From: Anaplasma capra
GTDB lineage: Bacteria; Pseudomonadota; Alphaproteobacteria; Rickettsiales; Anaplasmataceae
Length of the DNA stretch: 64,000 bases
Direction: 5' to 3'
Assembly: GCF_025628805.1 (NCBI RefSeq)
Contig: NZ_JAOTBG010000008.1
Coordinates: 1-64,000, forward strand
The stretch's first letter is position 1. Each line of letters opens with the position of its first letter. Both the position numbers and the translations under genes were made by a program. This document shows positions 45,520 to 57,146 of the stretch, one piece after another. The notes beneath the pieces are model-generated. The model was not told where the DNA came from. It ran no database searches and saw only the letters and a list, made by a program, of their open reading frames with translations.

Positions 45520-46830
45520 TCACGCTTCATATAACGAGGGCGCACGGATAAGTTCAATCTCTGCACCACACGCCCGCAGCTTTTCCTCAATTGCTTCGTA
45601 TCCACGGTACAGAGTTTGTGCATTACTAATAGTTGTTGTCCCTTTAGCTGACAATCCTGCAATTAGCAATGCTGCTGACGCGCGGAGATCTGTAGCCAGC
45701 ACAGATGCTCCGCGTAACCGCCCGACTCCCCTGATGGTTGCTGTGTTTGCTTGTACGTGTATGTCCGCACCCATTTTGGTGAGCTCTCTTGTGTAGGAAA
45801 ATCGGTTGTCAAATATGCGCTCATGAATTTGCGATGTTCCATTTGCTATGCATGCCGCTGCTGCAAACTGTGCCTGCATATCGCTGGGGAAACCTGGATA
45901 AGGTGCTGTGTTCAGAACTACCGGGTTTAAGCAAGCACCGCGGCGCGACACTACGCAGCCATCCGGTACGTCTGTAACCTTGCCACCCATGTTTTCCAAC
46001 TCTTGTGCGAAACAACCAAGCATGTTGGAAGTTGCCCCAACAATATGCACTGTGCCCCCAGTTGACATTGCAGCCAACGCGTAGGTTCCAGCTTCCATCC
46101 TGTCTAGTATTATTGCGTGATCGGAGCCGGACAGCTGCTTAACTCCGCGAATCGTCAGTGTTTTGGTGCCTATTCCGGAAATTTGCGCTCCAGCTTTGAC
46201 CAAAAAGTTCGCAAGATCTACAACCTCAGGTTCAACCGCTGCATTGCTGATTGTTGTGACTCCATCTGCTGTAACCGAAGCCATCAGCGCGTTTTCTGTT
46301 GCCCCCACACTTACGGATCTGAAGTCAATGTGACATCCTACCAACCCCCTGCCATTCGAAGAGCACTTTACGCGATCTCCACATATTTCTACTGTGGCTC
46401 CCATTTTTTCTAGTGCACATATGTGCATGTCGAGCGGGCGCTGTCCTATGCTACATCCCCCTGGCAGGGCGACTTCCGCCTTTCCCATTCTTGCGAGTAT
46501 AGGCCCTAGGGTAAGGCAGGAGGCGCGCATCTGTGATGTGATCTCATGTGGAATTACCCAGCTGCGTAGGTTGTTGCAGTTGATCTCTATCTTGTGATTT
46601 GCCTTTTCGCGCGCGTTGCGTAGAAAGCTTATCTTCCCTCCCAGGCTTGCGATAAGCTCGCACATGACGGCTACATCAAGCAGATCAGGCATATTGGCCA
46701 AGACTACGCTTCTGTTGAGCAAAAGGCAAGCAGCCATGATGGGTAGAGCAGAATTCTTCGCGCCGTTGGCCACAACTTTACCACATATGGGATTGCTGCT
46801 CCCTCTAACGTGCAGCGAGGCCTCAGCCAC
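45520..46830 (-). CDS. murA: UDP-N-acetylglucosamine 1-carboxyvinyltransferase
   Basis: A 436-residue MurA, which adds enolpyruvate to UDP-GlcNAc, the first committed peptidoglycan step. The active-site loop ALPGGCSIGQRPLDMH has Cys126, the fosfomycin target, so the ancestral Cys form is kept. GAKNSALPIMAACLL is at the N-terminus, and the six-fold inside-out barrel repeats are recognisable. It starts 2 bp after the dcd stop, hence probably co-translated. With glmU and uppS it supports active precursor synthesis. Confidence 0.96.
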   Translation of the reverse strand: MAEASLHVRGSSNPICGKVVANGAKNSALPIMAACLLLNRSVVLANMPDLLDVAVMCELIASLGGKISFLRNAREKANHKIEINCNNLRSWVIPHEITSQMRASCLTLGPILARMGKAEVALPGGCSIGQRPLDMHICALEKMGATVEICGDRVKCSSNGRGLVGCHIDFRSVSVGATENALMASVTADGVTTISNAAVEPEVVDLANFLVKAGAQISGIGTKTLTIRGVKQLSGSDHAIILDRMEAGTYALAAMSTGGTVHIVGATSNMLGCFAQELENMGGKVTDVPDGCVVSRRGACLNPVVLNTAPYPGFPSDMQAQFAAAACIANGTSQIHERIFDNRFSYTRELTKMGADIHVQANTATIRGVGRLRGASVLATDLRASAALLIAGLSAKGTTTISNAQTLYRGYEAIEEKLRACGAEIELIRAPSLYEA

Positions 46831-46832
46831 GG

Positions 46833-47390
46833 CTAACCCACTATAGGCAGAGTCAAACCGCCTTGCTTCATGTATTTTCCGTTGACCTCATCGTACGATA
46901 CACTGCACTGCCCGTTTCCTGCCAAAAAGATAAACTGACACGCGCCCTCAAACGCATATACCCTAACAGGTAAGGGGGAAGTATTGGAAAATTCCAGGGT
47001 AACATACCCCTCCCACCCAGGCTCAAGCGGCGTTACGTTTATAACAATTCCGCACCTGGCGTAGGTAGACTTGCCCACGCATATTACTATGACATCTTTG
47101 GGAATCCGAAAGTACTCCACAGTCTTCGCAAGCATAAAACTGTTTGGAGGAATGATGCAGACATCGGTCCTCTTGTCTATGAAGCTATCCTGGGGAAAAT
47201 TCTTCGGATCAACAATAACCGAGTGCGTGTTAGCAAAGATCTTAAACTCGCTATCAACCCTGGCGTCGTACCCATACGAAGAGAGCCCGTATGATAGCAC
47301 GCCGGCGTTTTCCTTATGATCCACGAATGGAGAAATCATCCCTTCGTTTAACGCCTTCTCCTTTATCCAATAGTCAGGCATCGCCGACAT
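46833..47390 (-). CDS. dcd: dCTP deaminase
   Basis: A 185-residue trimeric dCTP deaminase, making dUTP for dTTP synthesis. Motifs: [14 protein letters not shown] (active-site region), [23 protein letters not shown] with the catalytic Glu, and LEFSN. ATG 47390 is used; an upstream in-frame start at 47408 adds six unconserved residues. Located between an atypical SDR gene and murA. Confidence 0.95.
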   Translation of the reverse strand: MSAMPDYWIKEKALNEGMISPFVDHKENAGVLSYGLSSYGYDARVDSEFKIFANTHSVIVDPKNFPQDSFIDKRTDVCIIPPNSFMLAKTVEYFRIPKDVIVICVGKSTYARCGIVINVTPLEPGWEGYVTLEFSNTSPLPVRVYAFEGACQFIFLAGNGQCSVSYDEVNGKYMKQGGLTLPIVG

Positions 47391-47512
47391 AGCACACCCC
47401 GAACGCACAAAACCATCCCAGACGCCTCACCCTACAACTAATCCTCAATGAACGCAAGTTAAAACTCAACAAATCGCTACAACTTTTATGGCCCTAGTAG
47501 CCTAAAAGCGGC

Positions 47513-48328
47513 TCAACGCCCATGTGTATGCAATATGCTTTGAAGGCCAATCTTATAGTTTGGGTAATGTAGCGCAACACCCAACTCACGCTTGATTTTA
47601 TCGTTGCTGACCCTACGCTCAGGTGGCGGCAAGTCTGGGGAAGTGTCACAAATACTGCTAAGTTCAGGTGCCAACTTACTCTCCATTCCGAGTAGTGAGG
47701 CCGCGTATGTTATGACTTCGGCATATCTGGTAGGGAGATCATCAGCGCAGTTATAGACGTTTCCAGGTCGCGGGTTCGAGATTGAGGCTGATAAGGTGTT
47801 GGCGATATCCTCTACATGCATGCGCGAGGAGAAGCGCCTTGCATGGCGAAATGGAATTGTTGCCCCGTCTAAAAGCTTTTCGATGACACTTCTACCGGGG
47901 CCATATATTGCAGAGAGGCGAAATATACACACGGGCAAACCCGAGCCAAGCCACAGGTTTTCGTTGCGCAGTCTTGCGACACCCGAATCTTCTGTGGGGT
48001 GAGTTGGCGATGTCTCGCTTACCCACCGTCCTCCGTGATCTCCATAAACACTTGTCGCGGACAAATACCCTATCCACCTTACGGAGCGCAGCGCAGATGC
48101 ATATCTGGATAACACGTCATCACCAGAAGGGGGAATAGAGATCAGAACATGTGACGCCTCGCGCAGTGTGTGTTCAAGCTCCAAATTTCCGTATCTAAAA
48201 AGAGCAACCTGCCTTTCTGTGCGACTTGTGGTGTTGTAAGTGCCGCTAACCTTCCATCCCGATTGCAGGAGCTGCCTTGCCAAAAAACCGGCCGTGTATC
48301 CGTATCCGAAACAGAACAGGTGATTCAT
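47513..48328 (-). CDS. Atypical SDR / NAD-dependent epimerase-like protein
   Basis: A 271-residue Rossmann-fold protein of the extended or atypical SDR class (YeeZ-like). The nucleotide motif is shortened to FGYGYTAGFLARQL at the N-terminus. SATSVYGDHGG carries the usual Ser. The catalytic Y-x3-K is absent at the expected position (GVARLRNE), as in other atypical members. A substrate-side FRLSAIYGPGRS and a MHVEDIA segment are present. Function is unknown; it may bind NAD(P) without classic SDR catalysis. 122 bp upstream of dcd. Confidence 0.8.
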   Translation of the reverse strand: MNHLFCFGYGYTAGFLARQLLQSGWKVSGTYNTTSRTERQVALFRYGNLELEHTLREASHVLISIPPSGDDVLSRYASALRSVRWIGYLSATSVYGDHGGRWVSETSPTHPTEDSGVARLRNENLWLGSGLPVCIFRLSAIYGPGRSVIEKLLDGATIPFRHARRFSSRMHVEDIANTLSASISNPRPGNVYNCADDLPTRYAEVITYAASLLGMESKLAPELSSICDTSPDLPPPERRVSNDKIKRELGVALHYPNYKIGLQSILHTHGR

Positions 48329-48424
48329 CTAGTTGACAATCTTGACGCGGAAGGTGCCGAGTATTGCATACTTGCATGGGAATGACAAGTGCGGCTACCT
48401 ACCGTGGTTTGTATATACGGAGTA

Positions 48425-48616
48425 ATGAAGTACCCAAGCATGTATTTACCTGATTGGTATGAGATTGCACGCGAAGCGCTAGTCACAGAGCAGTGCTTTG
48501 TGCAATGGCGAGATTCGGCTATAGAATTTGCATTTGTAGCTGATTGCGAGGAATTACTTTGTAGATTTACTTTTTGCGAAACTGGCACTGAGCGCCGCAG
48601 CGGTGTGGGTGAATAA
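48425..48616 (+). CDS. Small hypothetical protein
   Basis: A 63-residue soluble, slightly acidic protein starting MKYPSMYLPDWYEIARE, with several Cys (four) and a C-terminal charged tail. ATG 48425 has an ideal CGGAG five bases upstream; the frame is open to 48389. I do not recognise a family and see no signal peptide or membrane span. It lies between the divergent SDR gene and the cspA promoter. Codon use looks like its neighbours. Probably a genuine lineage-specific gene. Confidence 0.55.
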   Translation: MKYPSMYLPDWYEIAREALVTEQCFVQWRDSAIEFAFVADCEELLCRFTFCETGTERRSGVGE

Positions 48617-48624
48617 TATTTCGC

Positions 48625-48653
48625 TTGCAATACCATATGTTAGGAGCTAACCT
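48625..48653 (+). promoter_or_regulatory. Promoter of cspA
   Basis: TTGCAA (48625-48630), 17 bp, TAACCT (48648-48653), the same -10 as rpmI. The leader to the cspA ATG is about 70 nt, long enough for the structured 5' UTR that cold-shock genes often have. Confidence 0.55.
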
Positions 48654-48730
48654 CGGGGCGCCTAGGGTTTCAGCGGGGACGTGGTCTCCGGGTTGGCTGT
48701 GGCTGTTTGTCTGATTTTTAGGGTTTTTTG

Positions 48731-49006
48731 ATGTCTCAGTTAGTGGATGAGAAGGCGTTCTACACCGGTCACGTTAAGTGGTTTAGCGTGGAAAAGGGAT
48801 ATGGGTTCATTTGCAAGGATGGGTCTGATGATGGTAAGTCCGGTGGTTCCGGCTTTGGACGGGGCGACAAGGATGTGTTCGTCCACATTACGTCGTTGCA
48901 AAGGAGTAGGATTGACAACCTCAGAGAGGGTCAGAGAGTGCGGTACCAGCTGGACGAGAGCAATGGTAAAGTCTCTGCCGTGAACCTGGAAGTGCTGTCC
49001 GAATAG
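48731..49006 (+). CDS. cspA: Cold-shock domain protein
   Basis: A 91-residue single cold-shock domain, an RNA/ssDNA chaperone. RNP1 KGYGFI (23-28) and RNP2 VFVHI (49-53) are present, as is TGHVKWFSVEKGYGFI. Between the two motifs there is a Gly/Ser-rich insertion (about residues 30-46, DGKSGGSGFGRGD) not found in usual 67-70-residue Csp proteins. ATG 48731 is preferred over the adjacent TTG 48728. It precedes ntrY by 43 bp on the same strand. Confidence 0.92.
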   Translation: MSQLVDEKAFYTGHVKWFSVEKGYGFICKDGSDDGKSGGSGFGRGDKDVFVHITSLQRSRIDNLREGQRVRYQLDESNGKVSAVNLEVLSE

Positions 49007-49049
49007 TAGGGTACGTACGGCTTTTGTGTGAGGTTTAAGTGGGGGTGAG

Positions 49050-51158
49050 TTGCGGCGTTTCTGGGTGGTCCTCTGTAGTATAGGGTCGTCCGGCGTCCTG
49101 CTATCCCTGTTGGCGTTAGGTGCTGTCCTCCTGGTGTTGTTTTCTGATGCGCCTGCCGTGTGGCGTGTGGTTTCGGGTAGGAGCTCTGGGTTCCTGCTGG
49201 CTGGGTTCCTGCTGTTTCTGCTCTTGCTGCTTGTGCTTTCTTACGGCATGGTTCGTGCCTGGATACGGTACAGAAAGGGGGAGCTGGGTTTCAGGTTTCA
49301 GGCCCGCGTGGTTCTTGCGTTTGTGGTTGTAGGTGTAGTTCCGGCTGCGGTTGTGTCGGGCTTTTCGTCCTTGTTTTTCGATTACGGTGTCCGGGCGTGG
49401 TTCTACAACAGCGTTGGCCCCGCGATTGCTTCCTGTGATTCCGCCGCGCTTGGTGCGGGGCGTGAGTTCCTTGCTACAATGTTGGCTTCTGATATGTTGC
49501 GCTTAGTTAGATACCTCGATCGCAGCTTATCACATTCTTCCGACTCCGTTGCGGTGGTACGAACAGGTGCTGCCATGTTCGATTTTGCGGAGGTACTGCT
49601 GGTAGGCCAGGGAAGGGTGATTGTTTCTTCTTCCCCCAGTGCGGGTGTCGGCTTGCCTCACGCTGTCTTTCCCGCCATGGGAACACATCGCGACAAAAAA
49701 GTTTCCGAGGTTTCTGACACTGAGACTAGCTTAGCGTATATGGTAGCTCCATTGAATTTTCCGCAAATAACTCACGTTGTTGCAGCAAGAACTTTGGTTG
49801 GAAGTTACAGCAGCGCTTTCGATATGCCTGATTACCAAAAGGATATGAGGCTCCAGCTGTCTGTGCTGCAGATCCAGTTTTCGTTAGTATTCCTCTTCCT
49901 GTTTTTAATGTTACTGTTCGTGTCTACATGGTTAGGTGTGGCACTCTCCAGGAGCATTGTTGGCCCACTATCTAGCTTGCTGGTGGCCACTAAGAAAGTT
50001 CGGGACGGCAGTTTTGACTGCAAGATTAATAGCAAGGAAGTGCTGGACGAAGAGATGGCAACTGTGGTCATGGCGTTTAATGGAATGGTGGAGCGGTTAG
50101 GTTTACAGTGCTTACAACTAGAGAGGGCGTATCAGGAAATAAACAGCAGAAAAGAGTTCATAGAAACTGTTCTTTCAGGGGTTTCATCTGGCGTTATGGC
50201 ATTATCCCTATCTGGTGACTATGTGACCTTAATGAATGATAGGGCTTGCGAGCTTTTGTCCTTCGATAAATTGCACGGGCAAATGTGCCGCATTTTTCCC
50301 GAGGCCCTATACATGCTCAGCAAGTCTTCAGACAAAGAGAACATTACAATTATCAGGGACAACCGTTCGCTTACGCTTTCTGTGCACGTGAAGCGGTTAG
50401 GTGCGCAGGGCCTGATCATGACTTTCGATGACATTTCTGGGCTTGTGGAAGCGCAGAGACAGGCTGCGTGGTCAGATGTGGCCAGAAGAATAGCTCACGA
50501 GATAAAAAATCCTGTAACGCCAATCTACTTGGCCGCGGAAAGGCTGCACAACAAATATGCCGCGCAGATAGCGTCGGGGCGAGAGACATTTCTGAAGTAT
50601 ACCGGCACGATAATGAAGCACGCCTCAAGTATCAGCGGGATAGTTGATGAGTTTGCAAAGTTTGCAAGAATGCCGAATCCCGTGTTCGCGATGCACAACA
50701 TATGCTCATTATTGCGGGAAATAAGCTTTTCGGGACAATTTGGCCAGAAAGCGGTAGACTACGACCTTAGGTTTCCCGGCGAGGAAGTGATTGTCCTTTT
50801 GGATAAGGAGCAGATCACGCAGGTGTTTATCAATTTATTCAAAAATGCTTGTGAGTCAATAGACGCGAGGGTAGATGTTGATGGCGGCTACATAGTGGTG
50901 ACTGTTGCCGAGAGCGCTGAAAGTGTTACAGTGGAAGTGAGAGACAATGGTGTGGGGTTCCCGCAAGATTTGATTGGCCGGCTCACCGAGCCTTACGTTA
51001 CTACTCGTGACCAGGGTACCGGCCTGGGTCTTGCGATTGTTAAGAAAATTTTGGACGAACACGGCGCATCTATTAGTTTCCAGAACCAAGATGATGCGGG
51101 TGTAGTCCTGGTAACTTTTCTGTTAAATGGGCGCGATAGTGCTAATTCGCTCAACTAA
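49050..51158 (+). CDS. ntrY: Sensor histidine kinase NtrY
   Basis: A 702-residue membrane kinase. Three to four N-terminal transmembrane helices are followed by a periplasmic/extracytoplasmic stretch (about 115-270), another helix (LVFLFLFLMLLFVSTWLGVA), HAMP (about 295-350), PAS (about 375-470), HisKA with phospho-acceptor His483 in RRIAHEIKNPVTP, and HATPase with N (FKNACESID), DNGVGFP and GTGLGLAIV boxes. NtrY-NtrX is one of the three two-component pairs kept by Anaplasmataceae; ntrX is not here. The start is TTG 49050 behind GGGGGTGAG. Rnd overlaps its 3' end by 32 bp. Confidence 0.93.
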   Translation: MRRFWVVLCSIGSSGVLLSLLALGAVLLVLFSDAPAVWRVVSGRSSGFLLAGFLLFLLLLLVLSYGMVRAWIRYRKGELGFRFQARVVLAFVVVGVVPAAVVSGFSSLFFDYGVRAWFYNSVGPAIASCDSAALGAGREFLATMLASDMLRLVRYLDRSLSHSSDSVAVVRTGAAMFDFAEVLLVGQGRVIVSSSPSAGVGLPHAVFPAMGTHRDKKVSEVSDTETSLAYMVAPLNFPQITHVVAARTLVGSYSSAFDMPDYQKDMRLQLSVLQIQFSLVFLFLFLMLLFVSTWLGVALSRSIVGPLSSLLVATKKVRDGSFDCKINSKEVLDEEMATVVMAFNGMVERLGLQCLQLERAYQEINSRKEFIETVLSGVSSGVMALSLSGDYVTLMNDRACELLSFDKLHGQMCRIFPEALYMLSKSSDKENITIIRDNRSLTLSVHVKRLGAQGLIMTFDDISGLVEAQRQAAWSDVARRIAHEIKNPVTPIYLAAERLHNKYAAQIASGRETFLKYTGTIMKHASSISGIVDEFAKFARMPNPVFAMHNICSLLREISFSGQFGQKAVDYDLRFPGEEVIVLLDKEQITQVFINLFKNACESIDARVDVDGGYIVVTVAESAESVTVEVRDNGVGFPQDLIGRLTEPYVTTRDQGTGLGLAIVKKILDEHGASISFQNQDDAGVVLVTFLLNGRDSANSLN

Positions 51159-52290
51159 CGAGTTGTCACAATTCTGCACGCAAGTGCTGCGTGATAGGCC
51201 TGAAAGTTTGGCCATAGATACGGAGTTTGTTAGGGGTTTTAACGACTATTATCCAAAACTGTGTTTGTTGCAGATGGCATACCGAGGTGGGCAATGCGTG
51301 GTTGATGCGCTCGATAATCGACTCGATTTGTTGCCGCTGCAGGAAATTTTTGACGATGAGGGCATATTCAAGGTTTTCCACGATTGTCGCCAGGATTTAG
51401 ATGCCCTGTCGCAGCGGTTTTCTCGCCTTCCTAGGCCCATTTTTGATACTCAAACGGCTTCGATGTTATGTGAATACCACGACAACTCTGTGGGTTACTC
51501 AAAGCTAGTTGAGCAGTTTTTGGGAGTGAAGCTCAACAAACTATTGTTCAAGAGGGTAGATTGGTCGCACAGGCCGTTGTCTGAAGATAAAGTACGCTAT
51601 GCTCTGGATGATGTAATTTACCTACATGAGCTCTATGGGGTATTGCGCTATATTTTGGCCGACAAAGGGAGGTTAGCGTGGTTTTTTGAGGAAATGGAAG
51701 GGATTGCTGGGGTATCTGTGGAGAATTATGACGCTCTGTTGGAAGGTATGGAATTCTTTTCAGAACTTGGAGAAGCCGAAGCCGTCATCGCACGATCAAT
51801 AATTGAATGGAGAGAAAAGGTTGCCAGGTTATTCAATGTGAATCGGAATACTGTGATGAATTCCAAGGGTGTACTTTGTGCAACTAAAGACTTCTTCTGT
51901 AGCAGAGATGAGGGGGTGTTATACAAATATGTTGGGGGGAGCTCGTACCTAGACAATTTGCCCTTCAGTTTGTCTGGTATATTGGAGGGTAATGCTGGCA
52001 AGAAGTTGGGGCCGTACAAGCTGATGAATCACGATAAACCGGTCTTGAATGCCCTTCTCATTCTACTGAACAGCATGTGCAGAGAGCATGAAATTTCGCA
52101 GAAGTTGGTTGCCTCAAAAGTTGAACTTGTAAAACTGATCAACAAGATACCCAGCAATGTAATGCACGGCTGGAGGCATGAGTTTTTCGGATGCAAGGCT
52201 CAGAAGTTTATTACAGGGGAGACCAGATTAACTTTTGCCGTTGAAAACTTTCGCGGACAGATGCGGCTCATCGTGAACGCACATACCTGA
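51127..52290 (+). CDS. rnd: Ribonuclease D
   Basis: A 387-residue 3'-5' exonuclease for tRNA maturation. The DEDDy residues are visible: AIDTEFVRGF (D, E), VFHDCRQDLDAL (D) and YALDDVIYLHELY (Y and D). An HRDC-type helical domain follows (about 205-290). ATG 51127 starts inside the ntrY 3' end (32-bp overlap), and GTG 51139 is possible, so translation is coupled. Convergent with ligA. Confidence 0.93.
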   Translation: MGAIVLIRSTNELSQFCTQVLRDRPESLAIDTEFVRGFNDYYPKLCLLQMAYRGGQCVVDALDNRLDLLPLQEIFDDEGIFKVFHDCRQDLDALSQRFSRLPRPIFDTQTASMLCEYHDNSVGYSKLVEQFLGVKLNKLLFKRVDWSHRPLSEDKVRYALDDVIYLHELYGVLRYILADKGRLAWFFEEMEGIAGVSVENYDALLEGMEFFSELGEAEAVIARSIIEWREKVARLFNVNRNTVMNSKGVLCATKDFFCSRDEGVLYKYVGGSSYLDNLPFSLSGILEGNAGKKLGPYKLMNHDKPVLNALLILLNSMCREHEISQKLVASKVELVKLINKIPSNVMHGWRHEFFGCKAQKFITGETRLTFAVENFRGQMRLIVNAHT

Positions 52291-52320
52291 TCTGTGAAGT
52301 CGCAGGTTGCGGCATCAGAT

Positions 52321-54678
<2,358 letters not shown>

Positions 54679-54689
<11 letters not shown>

Positions 54690-54915
54690 TTTGCTCACCT
54701 ACCTCTGTTTGTATTTGCAACGCATGCACGTCCACTCCCGAGAGTGCACTGTAAACCATCCTGTGCTGCTCAAGTTTTGACTTCCCCAAAAACGCACCAG
54801 ACACCACCCTCACCGCGTAACGCTCGTCGTCGTCAGCCATAGGGCTGACGTGCACAACGCTGCCCGGGAACGCGCCGACAAGCAGCTCCCTTATTTTTGA
54901 AAGTTCTACGCCCAT
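54679..54915 (-). CDS. bolA: BolA-family Fe-S regulator
   Basis: A 78-residue BolA domain protein with the class II/H-type loop features: VHVSPMADDDERYAVRVVSGAFLGKSKLEQHRMVYSAL (quoted in part), where the conserved His in KLEQHRMVY is the cluster ligand. It works with GrxD in Fe-S transfer or sensing. First gene of bolA-grxD-ligA. The 128-bp gap to ccmG holds no gene. Confidence 0.93.
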
Positions 54916-55043
54916 TACTGAAAACTTGCAACAGCCCAGGTTATAGCATTTTTTATGTGTTTGGTAAATACAGACTTTACCCCATCTCCACGCTGTCTGC
55001 GCGCTCTTGCACCACAGCGTCCACCTTAGTGTGTACCACGGGA

Positions 55044-55529
55044 CTAATCAACTAGCGTAGATATACGCCGCCACAGGTCACGGGTCATGCTTCCGGTGAT
55101 ATGCGCAACCATCCGCCCTGTCTGGTCAAAAACCAGTGTTTCGGGGACTCCAGTTACGCCGAGCTTTTTCATTGACCTGCCAGAGTAATCTACAGCTACC
55201 ATTGTGTAGGGATTGCCGTGGTTTTCGAGCCACTCCAAGGTTTTTTGTTTTATATCGAGGTAAGCTATGCCATATACGCGCATCGTTGCTCCTTCTGTGA
55301 TTTCCATCCACACCTTGTGTTCTTCGAGACAAGTTGTGCACCACGATGCAAACACGTGCATTACGTATGCTCCTCTTATGTCGTCCGTGCGGAATTCTTC
55401 GTCTGCACCAACTAGGGTAGGCAGAACTATCCCGTAGGGTTCTTTTGGGATGCGATTGTAATATGCCCAGAATGACACAAGAGACAGCAAGCAGAACATG
55501 GCGAGTACTGTGGCGGCAATTACACGCAT
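55044..55529 (-). CDS. ccmG: CcmG/DsbE-type thioredoxin-like protein
   Basis: A 161-residue periplasm-facing thioredoxin-fold protein with an N-terminal anchor (residues 4-24, AATVLAMFCLLSLVSFWA), active site WCTTC (Cys64, Cys67) and a GVPETLVFD cis-Pro motif. It reduces apo-cytochrome c or CcmH during maturation; ccmA is in the same window. WCTTC differs from the usual WCxxC of E. coli CcmG (WCPTC). It starts 7 bp after radA, on the same strand. Confidence 0.92.
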   Translation of the reverse strand: MRVIAATVLAMFCLLSLVSFWAYYNRIPKEPYGIVLPTLVGADEEFRTDDIRGAYVMHVFASWCTTCLEEHKVWMEITEGATMRVYGIAYLDIKQKTLEWLENHGNPYTMVAVDYSGRSMKKLGVTGVPETLVFDQTGRMVAHITGSMTRDLWRRISTLVD

Positions 55530-55536
55530 AATGTAC

Positions 55537-56889
55537 CTATGAAAGAAGCCTACTTAGCTCTCCTATGTGCGCAATTTCCTGAATCTCAATTGGGAAGTTG
55601 CAACCTCCCTCTTTGCTACCTTGGGGTGCAATTGCTCGCTTGAAGCCAAGCTTACATGCCTCTCTCAGTCTCAGGCTCACATTTGTAACACTTCTTATTT
55701 CACCAGATAGTGCAACCTCTCCGAATATAACTGTTGAGGATGGTGTGGGGGATTTTGTAATGCTAGACATAAGAGATGCTGCTATGGCCAGATCAGACGC
55801 TGGCTCACATATTTTAAGGCCTCCAGCTATGCTTAAGTATATTTCCTTGTCTGTTAGGGGCATATTGCACCTGGCATTGAGTACCGCAACTACCATGGCC
55901 AGGCGATTAATATCCCACCCCACAACTGCTCTTCGTGGACTGGGTGCATAAGTACTTGCAATGAGTGACTGTACCTCGACCAATATGGGCCTGGAGCCCT
56001 CAATACCCGCGAAAACAACGTTGCCCGTGATGCCTTTTCTCGGAGATTGGCCCAGAAAAAGCATTGATGGGTCTTGCACGGGGAGCAGACCTAACGTGGA
56101 CATTTCAAAAACTCCCATTTCGTTTGCGGGCCCGAATCTGTTTTTGACAGTGCGGAGTATACGCAACTTGTCTCCATTACTTCCCTCAAAGTACAGGACC
56201 GTATCCACAAGATGTTCTAAAGTCTTCGGCCCAGCGATTGCCCCATCTTTAGTTATTTGCCCCAACATGAACAGCCCAATATCGCGCTGCTTTGCCAGTG
56301 TGATAAGCTTGTGCGCACACATTCTGACTTGTAGAATGGTTCCTGGAGAAGAAGGGATTTCTTCATCGTGTATGGTCTGAATCGAATCCACCACCAAGAA
56401 CCCAAAGTTATCAGAGCATGCTGCGCTCAACACCGTACTGAGAGACTGCGTGGCTACTAACTGTATTAATGGTTCACTGATCTTAAGCCGGCTCGCCCTT
56501 GCCCTTATTTGAGCTATAGATTCTTCTCCGGAAACGTACAAACAACTGCAAGACTGCCTTGCCAAAGCCGCAAAAACCTGCAGCATTAGTGTAGATTTGC
56601 CGATGCCGGGCTCGCCTCCAATTAGCGTGCTACTACCGGCAACTATGCCGCCACCTAATGTCCTGTCAAACTCATCATTTCCTATGCAGAGCCTGTGCGC
56701 AGATTCCGTGGTTTCGCCACATAGGGGCAGCACCCGGGGAGGCTCTTTTTGAATCCGTGGTATGCACTTGTTTTTGGGAGCTAGCTCTTCTACTATGCTG
56801 TCCCACGCTCCGCAGGCCGTACATCTGCCGGTCCACCTGGGAGAGTTATTTCCGCACGCTTGGCAAGAATAAATTACTTTTGTTGACAC
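55537..56889 (-). CDS. radA: DNA repair protein RadA (Sms)
   Basis: A 450-residue helicase-like recombination protein. N-terminal C4 zinc finger (Cys9, Cys12, Cys23, Cys26), RecA-like core with Walker A GGEPGIGKST (91-100), the RadA-specific KNRFGPANEMG motif, and a C-terminal Lon-like domain. GTG 56889 with GGTGG upstream is chosen over the open frame to 57030, because conserved sequence starts at MSTKVIYSCQACG. It heads the radA-ccmG pair. Confidence 0.95.
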   Translation of the reverse strand: MSTKVIYSCQACGNNSPRWTGRCTACGAWDSIVEELAPKNKCIPRIQKEPPRVLPLCGETTESAHRLCIGNDEFDRTLGGGIVAGSSTLIGGEPGIGKSTLMLQVFAALARQSCSCLYVSGEESIAQIRARASRLKISEPLIQLVATQSLSTVLSAACSDNFGFLVVDSIQTIHDEEIPSSPGTILQVRMCAHKLITLAKQRDIGLFMLGQITKDGAIAGPKTLEHLVDTVLYFEGSNGDKLRILRTVKNRFGPANEMGVFEMSTLGLLPVQDPSMLFLGQSPRKGITGNVVFAGIEGSRPILVEVQSLIASTYAPSPRRAVVGWDINRLAMVVAVLNARCNMPLTDKEIYLSIAGGLKICEPASDLAIAASLMSSITKSPTPSSTVIFGEVALSGEIRSVTNVSLRLREACKLGFKRAIAPQGSKEGGCNFPIEIQEIAHIGELSRLLS

Positions 56890-57067
56890 TAAACCACCGA
56901 GGATGCCCTGGGCTCTGATGTTACACCAAAGCCTGAAAACTTTCCAGGGGCGGTATACCCTTTGTGCTGGGCTGCTTGTAACTTGCGGAGTGTGCTGCAG
57001 CAACGCGCAATAGCTTGTTACACGCACCATAACGCCATACTTGGGATCCTGTGAAGGCTCATTTTAA

Positions 57068-57096
57068 TTGACGCCATGACCCTATGATGATATTTG
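57068..57096 (+). promoter_or_regulatory. Promoter candidate of the TRAP-cvpA unit
   Basis: TTGACG (57068-57073), 17 bp, TATTTG (57091-57096). It overlaps the first codons of the longest TRAP frame and so favours the internal ATG 57147 as the start. Confidence 0.4.
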
Positions 57097-57146
57097 GGGC
57101 ACACGTTGGGTGGCCTTTTTACGGTTATTGGCGGGTTGTTGGAGAT

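Noticed and set aside
47513-48328. Calling the SDR near dcd a UDP-sugar epimerase
   Set aside because: The catalytic Y-x3-K pair is absent and the nucleotide motif is atypical, so a specific epimerase name is unsupported.
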